DNA from: Methylobacterium sp. J-076
Lineage (GTDB): Bacteria > Pseudomonadota > Alphaproteobacteria > Rhizobiales > Beijerinckiaceae
Assembly: GCF_022829405.1 (NCBI RefSeq)
Contig: NZ_JAKSXW010000133.1
Span: 62,001 to 126,000, forward strand
Direction of reading: 5' to 3'
Length of the DNA stretch: 64,000 bases
The notes under the pieces were generated by a model. That model was not told where the DNA came from. It did not search any database and was given only the letters and a program-made list of their open reading frames with translations. Below, one piece after another: positions 1 through 7,208 of this stretch (position 1 is its first letter; each line of letters begins with the position of its first letter). The position numbers and the translations under genes are program-made.

Positions 1-1
1 C

Positions 2-529
2 ATCCGCGCCCTGGCCCGGGCGAAGGCGTGCCCGCCGGACCAGATCACCGCGCTGATCCTCGACCGGCCCCGGCATGCCGGGCTGATCGCCAACGTCCGC
101 GAGGCGGGGGCCTCGGTGCGGCTCATCACCGATGGGGATGTCGCCGGCATCATCTTCACGGCGAGCCCGGAGGAGACCGGCGTCGACATCTATCTCGGGA
201 CAGGGGCCGCCCCCGAGGGCGTGCTGGCCGCGGCGGCCCTGCGCTGCATGGGCGGCCAGATGCAGGGGCGGCTGATCCTCGACACGGCCGAGCGGCGCCG
301 CCGGGCCCAGGAGATGGGGATCCGCGACTTCGACCGGAAATACGAGCTGAACGACCTCGCGGGCGGGGACGTCATCGTCGCCGCCACCGGCGTCACCGAC
401 GGTTCGCTCCTGCGGGGCGTCCGCTTCCGCCAGGACAGGATCCAGACGGAGACTCTGGTCTACCGCTCGGAAGCGGGCACGATCCGCCGGATCCTCGGAG
501 AGCACCGGCGCGATTTCGGCCGGGCCTGA
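2..529 (+). CDS. glpX: Class II fructose-1,6-bisphosphatase GlpX, 3' part
   Basis: Partial gene: the frame is open from base 2 and ends with TGA at 527-529, leaving about 175 C-terminal residues. The product would hydrolyse fructose 1,6-bisphosphate to fructose 6-phosphate in gluconeogenesis or sugar-phosphate regeneration in the cytoplasm. Family hallmarks visible are LILDRPRH, RLITDGDVAG, PEGVLAAAALRCMGG and the ATGVTDGSLLRGVR segment near the end, all typical of the GlpX lithium-sensitive phosphatase fold. The N-terminal metal-binding part lies outside the window. A strong inverted repeat follows at 578-629 and the next gene converges on it. Confidence 0.93.
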   Translation: MRALARAKACPPDQITALILDRPRHAGLIANVREAGASVRLITDGDVAGIIFTASPEETGVDIYLGTGAAPEGVLAAAALRCMGGQMQGRLILDTAERRRRAQEMGIRDFDRKYELNDLAGGDVIVAATGVTDGSLLRGVRFRQDRIQTETLVYRSEAGTIRRILGEHRRDFGRA

Positions 530-577
530 TCGGCGTCGGACGCGGACGTCCCGCCCCGGTGCCGGCTACACGCAGGC

Positions 578-629
578 GGCGACCCAGGGCTGAGGGACGT
601 TTCCGTCCGCCGTGCAGCCCTGGGTCGCC
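578..629. terminator. Bidirectional hairpin between convergent glpX and 639-998 gene
   Basis: A perfect 15-bp inverted repeat (578-592 against 615-629, arm cagccctgggtcgcc) encloses a 22-base loop that itself contains a small ggacg/cgtcc hairpin. It sits between two convergent stop codons (529 and 639), which is where a shared terminator is expected. There is no clear T-run, so Rho-independent activity is inferred from structure and position only. Confidence 0.6.
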
Positions 630-638
630 TCGTGGCGA

Positions 639-998
639 CTACGGCAGGGCGCCGGCCTTCTCCTTGGCCTTCATGATCGTCTGACGGCAGGCGTCGGCCT
701 TGCCCGCCTTGTCCTCTTCGCGGGCCTGGGCGACGAGCTTCTTGGCCTCCTCGACGCCCGAGGCGGTCGGCTTCACGTCCTTGTCCGAGGGGGTCAGCTT
801 CGGCGGGGTGGCGAGGGCCTTGTCGGAATGGGACGAGGTGACGCCGCCCGGCGGCGTGGTGCCCGTGACCTCCGCCGCGCCCGCGCTGTTGAGGCGCTTC
901 TCGAGCGTGCTCACCTCGTCGGCGCAAGGGGTGGCCAGGGCCGGGCCGGCGGCAGCGGTCGCCACGGCGGCGAGGGCGAGAACGAGGCGAAACTTCAT
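639..998 (-). CDS. Small secreted two-cysteine protein downstream of lutH
   Basis: 119 residues, beginning MKFRLVLALAAVATAAAG with a clean Sec signal peptide cleaved near ALA-TP. The mature part is short, charged and probably helical, with only two cysteines (TPCADEV and DACRQTI), compatible with one disulfide in the periplasm. No domain is recognised. It is co-oriented with lutH but a strong hairpin (1131-1156) separates them, so it probably has its own promoter. In Methylorubrum extorquens the lanmodulin gene lies next to lutH. This protein has no EF-hand DxDxDG loops and is not lanmodulin. Confidence 0.8.
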   Translation of the reverse strand: MKFRLVLALAAVATAAAGPALATPCADEVSTLEKRLNSAGAAEVTGTTPPGGVTSSHSDKALATPPKLTPSDKDVKPTASGVEEAKKLVAQAREEDKAGKADACRQTIMKAKEKAGALP

Positions 999-1130
999 CA
1001 GGACGGACTCCCAGGTGGCGGCTCGGCAGTGAAGGACGGCGCCGGCTCGCCTGCGGGATGCTGACGCGGTAGCGGACGAGGCTGTTCCCGAGACAGGACG
1101 CCGCGCCGGCCGCGGCCCCGAACGCAGAAG

Positions 1131-1156
1131 GGCCGCGCACCCTGCGGTGCGCGGCC
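1131..1156 (-). terminator. Hairpin terminator of lutH
   Basis: An 11-bp perfect stem (ggccgcgcacc at 1131-1141 with ggtgcgcggcc at 1146-1156) and a 4-base loop lie 22 bases beyond the lutH stop. On the minus strand it is followed by TTCT. Structure and position suit an intrinsic terminator closing the lut operon. Confidence 0.7.
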
Positions 1157-1177
1157 CCGTTTCGGCGTGCGGGCGGA

Positions 1178-3730
1178 TCAGTACTTGCGGATGATCGGCT
1201 CGGGGGACATCGGCACCGGGTCGGCGCCGAAGGCGTACTTGAAGCCGCCATAGATCGACAGCGGCTGCGCCAGCGTGGTGGTCCGCGGATCGTTGATCGA
1301 GAGGTTGCCCGCCACCGCACCCGGCTCGGCGAACGTGCCGAACGTCGCGTAGCGGTTGTTGGTGAGGTTGGTGATCAGGCCGAACACCTCCAGGTTCTTC
1401 GTGACCTGATACTTCGTCTGCAGGTTCAGGACGTAGTAGGGCGGCAGCTTCCGGTTCAGGTTCGACTCGTCGCCCCGGTAGAAGGACGAGGAGAAGGCCT
1501 GGAGGTAGAGGCCCACCTGCCACTCCGGCGTGATGAAGTAGTCGAAGCCGGCCTTGATCTGGTGCGTGGGCACCAGCGGCACGACGTTGCCCCGCCGCAC
1601 CTGGATCGCGCCGTCGTCGGCGAGGGGGTTGTTGGGCGAGGACAGGGTGCCGTTGAACTGGAAGGTCGCGTCGATCAGGGCGTAGTTGGCGTAGACCCGC
1701 AGGTAGTCCGCCGTGTACTCGCCGCCGACTTCGATGCCCTGCCGCTGGGTGGCGGGCACGTTCACGAAGTAGGCGCGGGCGGTGTTGCCCGGGGTGGCGA
1801 GCGACAGGATGTCGTTCGACAGGTCGGTGCGGAAGGCGCCGATCTTGTAGGTGATGACGCCGCCGTCATAGGTGTTCGGCAGCTGGCCGCGGAAGCCGAC
1901 CTCGTAGGTCTGCCCGGTCACCTGCTTCAGCGGCGGGTCGGCGACCAGGGAGTTCGGCAGCAGGCACGGCTGGTTCGGGTTGGCGCAGGCGAGTTCCAGC
2001 GGCGTCGGCGCACGGTTCGATTCCGAGTAGCTGCCGTAGAGGTTCAGCGCGTCGAAGAACCGGTAGGTCAGGCCCGCCACCGGGTTGATCTTGTTGTAGT
2101 AGTGCGTGCCCGTCACGTCCGGCGAGAAGCCGGTGAGGTCCATGCTCTGGATGCGCGCGAAGTTCAGGCGCGCCCCGGCCGTCAGGGAGAGCCGGTCGGT
2201 CAGGTCCACCGTGTCCTGGGTGTAGAGGCCGAGATACAGGTTCGAGCCGTTGACCGAGCTCGGCGCGATGCCGAGCGCCCCGGCGGTGCGCAGGTAGGGC
2301 GTGCCCAGGCCCGGGATCGTGCCGTAGAACGGGTTGTTCGGATCGGTGGTGATCGACAGGTTCGGGTTGATGACGCCGAGGGTGCTCGATGACTTGAACG
2401 AGTAGTTCGCCGCGTCGATGCTGCCGCCGACGATGAAGGCGTTGTTGAAGCCGAAGACGCGGTCGCGGTTGGCGGCCTGCAGCGAGCCGCCGTAACCGGT
2501 GGCCTCGGTCCGCGTCACGTCCAAGGTGCCGTAGGGCACGTTCGCCGTGAACGGGATGGCCCGGTTCTGCTGGCCGAGGATCAGGAACTGGTTGCGGAAG
2601 GCGAGCTGCGTCTGGCCGGCGGCCGGGCTGAAGCCGTCATCCTCGAAGCAGAGGGAGCCCCGGAAGCTGCTCTGCCGGCTGCACTGCTCGAAATTGCCGT
2701 CGTTGCCATCGACGTAGGTCTGGCTGAAGCGGCGGAAATAGGCGTTGCCGGCGAGGTCCCAGGTCGGGGAGATGTCCACCCGGCCGGTGAGCTGCAGGGT
2801 GCCGACATCGGTCGTCGTGGTCTGCGGGTAGGTGAAGATCGCCCGGGGGTCGGAGTGGGTGAAATCCACCGGCGTGGCGGCGGCGGCGCCGAAGAAGCTG
2901 CGCGCGGCGAGGCCGATCAGGTGGAACTCCGCATCCTGCGAGCGGTAGCCGATGTCGCCGTACATCCGGCCGATCGTGCTCGGGCTCTCGTAGCGCCAGC
3001 CGCGGTCGTTCAGCCCGTCGCCGGTGAAGTAGAAGCTCCAGGGGCCGGAGACCTTGCCGTATTCGAGGTAGCCCGCCGTGCGCGCGTCGGAGCCGCCCCA
3101 GGCGCTGATCTCGGTGCCCTGCCAGGTGAAGCCGTTCTTCATCTGGATGTTGACCGCGCCGCCGAGGGCGTTGAGGCCGAAGACCGGGTTGCCGGTCACC
3201 ACGTCGATCCGCTGGATCGCCTGCGGGGGGATCAGGTCGAAGTTGACGATGTCGCCGAAGGCTTCGTTGATGCGCACGCCGTTCTGGTAGACGGCCAGCC
3301 CCTGCGGCACGCCCTGCACGGGCGAGGCGGTGAAGCCGCGATACGTCACGTCGGGCCGGTTGGAGTTGCCCTGCGAATCCGAGATGTTGAGGCCGGGGGT
3401 GCGGCGGGCCAGCGTCGCCACGACGTTGTCGGTGCCGAGGTCGGCCCGGATGTCCTGCGCCGTCACCGTCTCGACGGTGCTCGGGATCTTGTAGAGCGGC
3501 TGCTCGCTGCCCCGCAGGCGCGGCGCGGACACGGCGGCCACCGGCGCCAGCTGGTTGAAGTTCTGGACCGCGCTCGAATTGCCGCCGCCCGAGCCGACCG
3601 GCGAGGTCGCCACGACGCTGATTTCCCCGAGGGTCACAGCCTGCTGCGCCCATGCAGCGTTCACCACCATCGATCCCGCAAGGACCGATGCCGATGCCGT
3701 CAAGCACCCCCTGAGCGCCCGCAAAGACAT
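1178..3730 (-). CDS. lutH: TonB-dependent outer-membrane receptor LutH (lanthanide uptake)
   Basis: 850-residue outer-membrane receptor. The start at 3730 (MSLRALRG) is chosen because it has a purine-rich GAGGGG site upstream and opens directly into a signal peptide ending NAAWAQQ. An ATG further upstream would add 28 unlikely residues. A plug domain follows (roughly residues 70-190, with ...LARRTPGLNISDSQG and RPDVTYRGF), then a beta-barrel with the usual NLYGSYSESNRAPTP and Y-x-V-GFRGQL strands. In Methylorubrum, LutH carries a lanthanide-chelator complex across the outer membrane using TonB energy. Assignment here rests on family plus its position as the last gene of a complete lutA-H order. 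The chain ends in Tyr rather than the common terminal Phe. Confidence 0.9.
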   Translation of the reverse strand: MSLRALRGCLTASASVLAGSMVVNAAWAQQAVTLGEISVVATSPVGSGGGNSSAVQNFNQLAPVAAVSAPRLRGSEQPLYKIPSTVETVTAQDIRADLGTDNVVATLARRTPGLNISDSQGNSNRPDVTYRGFTASPVQGVPQGLAVYQNGVRINEAFGDIVNFDLIPPQAIQRIDVVTGNPVFGLNALGGAVNIQMKNGFTWQGTEISAWGGSDARTAGYLEYGKVSGPWSFYFTGDGLNDRGWRYESPSTIGRMYGDIGYRSQDAEFHLIGLAARSFFGAAAATPVDFTHSDPRAIFTYPQTTTTDVGTLQLTGRVDISPTWDLAGNAYFRRFSQTYVDGNDGNFEQCSRQSSFRGSLCFEDDGFSPAAGQTQLAFRNQFLILGQQNRAIPFTANVPYGTLDVTRTEATGYGGSLQAANRDRVFGFNNAFIVGGSIDAANYSFKSSSTLGVINPNLSITTDPNNPFYGTIPGLGTPYLRTAGALGIAPSSVNGSNLYLGLYTQDTVDLTDRLSLTAGARLNFARIQSMDLTGFSPDVTGTHYYNKINPVAGLTYRFFDALNLYGSYSESNRAPTPLELACANPNQPCLLPNSLVADPPLKQVTGQTYEVGFRGQLPNTYDGGVITYKIGAFRTDLSNDILSLATPGNTARAYFVNVPATQRQGIEVGGEYTADYLRVYANYALIDATFQFNGTLSSPNNPLADDGAIQVRRGNVVPLVPTHQIKAGFDYFITPEWQVGLYLQAFSSSFYRGDESNLNRKLPPYYVLNLQTKYQVTKNLEVFGLITNLTNNRYATFGTFAEPGAVAGNLSINDPRTTTLAQPLSIYGGFKYAFGADPVPMSPEPIIRKY

Positions 3731-3922
3731 CCCGTACCCCTCGACACCCAAGATCACGAGCCCGTTCGATGCGGGCTTCGATGCACTGATGTCGGGGTGG
3801 GCGGGAGACTGCAATCGTCCCCCGGCCCTGGGTGCCCATCATTCGGCCGGGGGGCGCACTATCGTGCCTGACGTGACCCGATCGCCACAGTTTTATTGCG
3901 CAAAACCAATGACTTAGGGGAT

Positions 3923-3955
3923 ATTCGGCAAGCTTTTCCGGGACGATTCGGCAAG
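3923..3955. repeat. Two 10-bp direct repeats upstream of lutH
   Basis: attcggcaag occurs at 3923-3932 and again at 3946-3955, 23 bases apart, at the start of the 227-base gap between the lutG stop and the lutH start. The gap is AT-richer than its surroundings (3885-3935) and could hold a separate lutH promoter. The repeat could be a regulator site, but nothing in the window identifies the regulator. Confidence 0.4.
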
Positions 3956-3957
3956 GC

Positions 3958-4578
3958 TCAGAGGTGCGCCTGTATCCGCTTGCCGATCTCCCCGAGGCGC
4001 TGCTCCAGAAGCTGGGGCACCTCGCAGACGTAGGTGAGGGACTGGTTCCGCTCCTGGAAGATCCGCCGGTCCCAGGCGAACTTGGTCTCGAGGTCGGTCT
4101 GGTCCTTGGGCAGTTCCGTGGCGTCGCCGGTGCTGGGCGCGTCCTTCACCTGGCTCACCTTGTCCGCCTCGTCGCGGATGCGCTCGGCCATCCGGCGCTG
4201 GCCCTGGGCGTAGCGGGCGATGCCGCCCATGATCTTGTTGCGCTCGCCGTTGATGACCTCGAACACCCCGGCGTAGACGCGGGTGAGCGCCTTGTCCTTG
4301 GCGTCCTTGTCGGTGCCGAGCTTGGCGACGTAGGCGTCGATCAGCGGATCGACCTGCGACAGGTCGGTGCGGCGGGAGGCGATCTTCTGCGCCAGCGCGG
4401 CGGCGTCGTTGTCGTCCCCCCAATCCCCGGCCGCGGCGATGTCGGGCCCGGTCCAGAACTGGCCGGGACTCAAGGTTTCGACCTTGCGCTGGACGCAGGG
4501 CCAGTCCGAATCGGGCCGGGGCTGGGCCGCCGCGGCGGTGGCGGAGAGCAGGAGGGCGAGGGCAGCGTGTCTGATCAT
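3958..4578 (-). CDS. lutG: Periplasmic protein of the lut cluster (LutG position)
   Basis: 206 residues with a short signal peptide (MIRHAALALLLSATAAAA-QP). The mature protein is alpha-helical and charged, with two cysteines (DWPCVQRK near the N-terminus and TYVCEVPQ near the C-terminus). Its stop-to-start geometry with lutF is a 4-base ATGA overlap (4575-4578), so the two are translationally coupled. I do not recognise a domain. The symbol is assigned from its place between the permease and the TonB receptor in a cluster whose order matches the M. extorquens lutA-H genes. Its molecular role is unknown. Confidence 0.75.
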   Translation of the reverse strand: MIRHAALALLLSATAAAAQPRPDSDWPCVQRKVETLSPGQFWTGPDIAAAGDWGDDNDAAALAQKIASRRTDLSQVDPLIDAYVAKLGTDKDAKDKALTRVYAGVFEVINGERNKIMGGIARYAQGQRRMAERIRDEADKVSQVKDAPSTGDATELPKDQTDLETKFAWDRRIFQERNQSLTYVCEVPQLLEQRLGEIGKRIQAHL

Positions 4579-5462
4579 GGCGTATCTCCGGCCGGCCCGC
4601 CGCGCCGGGCCATGAGGCCGCGGCCCGGATCGTAGGCGATCACGGCCATCGCGAAGAAGGCGAGCGTGGTCCCCACGACCACGAGGCAGGACACCGGCTC
4701 CAGCTGCTCGTAGAGCGCGAAGCGCACAAGCTGCACGGCGTGGGTGAACGGGTTCAATTCGCAGATCCAGTACAGCGTCTCGGACGATTCCCGGATCCGC
4801 CACAGCGGGTAGAGGGCTGACGAGGCGAAGAACATCGGAAAGATCACGAAGTTCATCACGCTCGCGAAATTCTCCAGCTGCCGCACCAGCGACGACAGGA
4901 ACAGGCCGATGGCCCCGAGCATCATCCCCGCGGCGAGGAAGGCCGGCAGGGCCGTCAGGTAGCCGAGCGCCGGGATGTCGGTCTCCCAGAAATACGCCAC
5001 CGCGAGGAACGTGTAGGCCTGGACGATGGACACGGAGACGCCCGCGATCAGCTTGGCCAGCAGCAGCATCCAGCGGGGATAGGGCGAGGTCAGCAGCACC
5101 TTCATCGAGCCCACCTCGCGGTCGTAGACCATCGAGAGGGAGGATTGCATGCCGTTGAACAGCTGGATCATCACCGCCAGCCCCGGCACCACATAGACCT
5201 CGTAGAGCACGTAGGTCTGGTAGGGCGGTTCGATGGAGACGCCGAGGGTGTTGCGGAACCCGGCGGCGAAGATGAACAGCCACACCAGCGGCCGCACCAG
5301 CGCCGAGAAGAACCGCTCCTTCTGGTTGAAGAAGCGCAGCAACTCCCGGCGGACGATGCCGCCGAGGCAGATCAGGTAGCCGACGGCATCGAGCCGGCCG
5401 AGCTGGCGCGAGGCGGCGTGGGTCTTGGTGTCGAGTTCGACGACGCGAGACGACGAGGTCAT
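4575..5462 (-). CDS. lutF: ABC-2 type permease LutF
   Basis: About 295 residues with six hydrophobic segments of the ABC-2 membrane fold (for example PLVWLFIFAAGF, VVPGLAVMIQLFNGM, LGAIGLFLSSLVRQ, LVVVGTTLAFFAMAV). It belongs to the permease type associated with PQQ-dependent alcohol dehydrogenase gene sets. With LutE it would form the inner-membrane ABC transporter for lanthanide uptake. Two in-frame ATGs (5468 and 5462) compete. The AAGG site at 5473-5476 lies 4 bases from the first and 10 from the second, so the start is uncertain by two codons. Confidence 0.88.
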   Translation of the reverse strand: MTSSSRVVELDTKTHAASRQLGRLDAVGYLICLGGIVRRELLRFFNQKERFFSALVRPLVWLFIFAAGFRNTLGVSIEPPYQTYVLYEVYVVPGLAVMIQLFNGMQSSLSMVYDREVGSMKVLLTSPYPRWMLLLAKLIAGVSVSIVQAYTFLAVAYFWETDIPALGYLTALPAFLAAGMMLGAIGLFLSSLVRQLENFASVMNFVIFPMFFASSALYPLWRIRESSETLYWICELNPFTHAVQLVRFALYEQLEPVSCLVVVGTTLAFFAMAVIAYDPGRGLMARRGGPAGDTP

Positions 5463-5475
5463 GGGCATCCCACCT

Positions 5476-6222
5476 TCACGCCGCCTGCCTCCCACGCTCG
5501 GCCACGAGGCGGCGGAAGGCGTCCTCCAGGCTCTCGGCCCCCTGGGCGATGGTGCCCGCCGTGCCGCGCCCCACGATGCAGCCGAGGTGGAGCACCACCG
5601 CGTCGTCCTCGGGGCGGATCTCCTCGAAGATGTGCGTCGCCCAGAGCACGGACAGGCCCTCCTCGCGGACCAGGGCGCGGACGATCGCCACGATCCCGGC
5701 CCGGGATTCGAGATCGAGGCCCACGGTCGGCTCGTCGAGCAGGAGCAAATCCGGCCGGTGGACCAGGGAACGGGCGATCTCGATGCGCCGGGACTGGCCG
5801 CCCGACAGGGTGCGGACCTTCTCGCCGCGCCGGTCGGCGAGGCCGACCCGGTCGAGCAGCTCGGCGATCCGCGCCTTCCCGGCCCTGCGGGGGATGCCGT
5901 GCAGGCTCGCGTGGTAGAGCAGGTTCTGCTCCACGGTGAGGTCGGTATCGAGGGTGCGGGCCTGGAACACCACGCCGAGGCGGGCCAGCGCCCGCGAGGG
6001 CTCCCGGTCGAGGCCGTGGCCGAAGATCGCCACCCGGCCGCTCTGGTTGGTGTAGAGCCGGGTGATCACCGAGAACAGGGTCGTCTTGCCCGCTCCGTTG
6101 GGGCCGAGCAGGGCCGTGAACCGGCCGCGCTCGACAGTCATCGACACGTCGTCCAGGGCGGCCCGCGTCCCGAAGCGGTGGCCGACATTGGCGACGAGGA
6201 GGGCCGGCGCCTCGGCGGTCAT
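5476..6222 (-). CDS. lutE: ABC transporter ATP-binding protein LutE
   Basis: 248-residue cytoplasmic ATPase with Walker A GPNGAGKTT, Q-loop VVFQARTLD, signature LSGGQSRR, Walker B LLLLDEPTVGLD and H-loop ATHIFEE, all intact. It energises LutF. The start at 6222 overlaps the lutD stop by an ATGA (6219-6222), and its own stop lies 13 bases before the lutF start, so lutD-E-F-G behave as one coupled unit. An upstream in-frame ATG at 6264 would add an Arg-rich leader read from inside lutD and is rejected. Confidence 0.92.
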   Translation of the reverse strand: MTAEAPALLVANVGHRFGTRAALDDVSMTVERGRFTALLGPNGAGKTTLFSVITRLYTNQSGRVAIFGHGLDREPSRALARLGVVFQARTLDTDLTVEQNLLYHASLHGIPRRAGKARIAELLDRVGLADRRGEKVRTLSGGQSRRIEIARSLVHRPDLLLLDEPTVGLDLESRAGIVAIVRALVREEGLSVLWATHIFEEIRPEDDAVVLHLGCIVGRGTAGTIAQGAESLEDAFRRLVAERGRQAA

Positions 6223-6653
6223 CGGCCGAGCGCCTTCCGGGCGTCGGCGACGGCGTCGAGGCACTCTTCGAACTCGCCCTCGCGCTGCTCGCGCTCGGCG
6301 TTGCGCAGGGCCTTCTTCAGCTTCGGCACGGCGACCTCGGGCGGATCGGTCGCCAGGGCGTCGCGGATCATCGTGATCCCCTCCGCGCAGGACGAGGCAT
6401 CGTCTCCCGCGAAGGCGGGCGTGGCGATCAGCAGGCCGAGGATGACGAGCGCGATCCCCCTCCCCCCTCTGCGGGGGTGGGTACCCTGCACAGCAGGGGG
6501 GGAGAGGGGAGCGACGGTTCCAGAGTTGTCACGCGCGATGCCACATCCGGCACCGTCGTTCCCCTCTCCCGACCCCCGCTGACGCGGGGGCCACCCTCCC
6601 CCGCAGAGGGGGGAGGGAGAAGGCGTGGTGGTGGTCGTGGTGAAACCGTCCAT
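6219..6653 (-). CDS. lutD: Small secreted lut-cluster protein (LutD position) with a repeat inside its leader
   Basis: 144 residues as read. The ATG at 6653 shares its A with the lutC stop (TGATG), so coupled initiation is likely. Residues about 13-65 are encoded by a 160-bp palindromic repeat (6458-6617). Only after this comes the hydrophobic signal core IALVILGLLIATPAFA, then a short two-cysteine helical protein ending DAVADARKALGR. The n-region of the signal peptide is therefore about 65 residues instead of the usual few. A GTG at 6491 inside the repeat would give a normal 12-residue n-region but has no ribosome-binding site. The mature part looks intact, and its function is unknown. Confidence 0.7.
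   Translation of the reverse strand: MDGFTTTTTTPSPSPLCGGGWPPRQRGSGEGNDGAGCGIARDNSGTVAPLSPPAVQGTHPRRGGRGIALVILGLLIATPAFAGDDASSCAEGITMIRDALATDPPEVAVPKLKKALRNAEREQREGEFEECLDAVADARKALGR
6458..6617. repeat. Palindromic repeat, family B, inside lutD
   Basis: 160 bp bounded by a perfect 20-bp terminal inverted repeat: ccctcccccctctgcggggg at 6458-6477 and its complement at 6598-6617. Internal short palindromes are present (accctgcacagcagg, gacccccgctgacgcggggg). The same element occurs in an intergenic position at about 62769-62935 with a similar centre. Here it lies within the open frame of lutD. No transposase is encoded, so it is a non-autonomous or REP-like element. Confidence 0.85.
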
Positions 6654-7168
6654 CACTTCACCGTCAGGGTGCCGGTCATGCCCTTCGCCTCGAGCCCCCG
6701 CGCCTCCCACTTGTAGGCGCCGGGCTTGATGGCGACGAACTCGATGGCGATCTCGCCGGGCTCATCGAATTCGAGGTGATCGGGCGGGCCGCCGCCATGG
6801 ATCTCCTTGTGCTCGATGACGATCTGGTTGAGCCAGATGTAGCGGAAGAACTCCGGCGCGTAGAACTTGTACTCCTGCCCACCCTTGGCGACGATCCGCA
6901 GGCGATAGGCCTTGCCGGATTCGAGTTCGATGTCCTTGTTCTCGACCACGAAGTCGTTGCCCTGGTCGTTGCCGAGGACGAGGTCGGGTAGGTTCTCGCG
7001 CTTGCGCGTGAGGTCGGTGGCCGAGGCCGGCGCGATCATCACTCCCGTCATTGCGAGCGCGGCGAAGCACTCCAGGGCAGCGGGCCGCCTCCGACCCTGG
7101 CGCCGCTGGATCGCTTCGCGCTGCTCGCAATGACGGCGAGTTCGCAAGAACTGTCCGAGAAAAGGCAT
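6653..7168 (-). CDS. lutC: Cupredoxin-like periplasmic protein (LutC position) with repeat-encoded signal region
   Basis: 171 residues from an ATG at 7168 preceded by GGAG at good spacing. Residues 12-41 are encoded exactly by a 90-bp palindromic repeat (7046-7135). The hydrophobic part of the export signal (ALECFAALAMT-GVMIAPASA) is built half from repeat and half from native sequence. After ASA-TD comes a domain of about 120 residues with a beta-sandwich, cupredoxin-like pattern (LPDLVLGNDQGNDFVVENK, YRLRIVAKGG, EIAIEFVAIKPGAYKWEA, TGTLTVK). I see no classical Cys/His type-1 copper site, so copper binding is not supported. It shares the TGATG junction with lutD. Confidence 0.8.
   Translation of the reverse strand: MPFLGQFLRTRRHCEQREAIQRRQGRRRPAALECFAALAMTGVMIAPASATDLTRKRENLPDLVLGNDQGNDFVVENKDIELESGKAYRLRIVAKGGQEYKFYAPEFFRYIWLNQIVIEHKEIHGGGPPDHLEFDEPGEIAIEFVAIKPGAYKWEARGLEAKGMTGTLTVK
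7046..7135. repeat. Palindromic repeat, family A, inside lutC
   Basis: Exactly 90 bp with perfect 13-bp ends: cgtcattgcgagc (7046-7058) and gctcgcaatgacg (7123-7135). It belongs to the same family as the tandem units at 25425-25860 (shared end cattgcgaacg...gaagca...atcc and ctcgcaatgacg). The length is a multiple of three, so lutC stays open through it. Confidence 0.88.
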
Positions 7169-7208
7169 TCGCACTCCGTCGAAAGCGGGCGGCAAGAGTC
7201 CCAAAGAC

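Noticed and set aside
639-998. Lanmodulin candidate because of position next to lutH
   Set aside because: No EF-hand loops (no DxDxDG-type motif) in the 119 residues.
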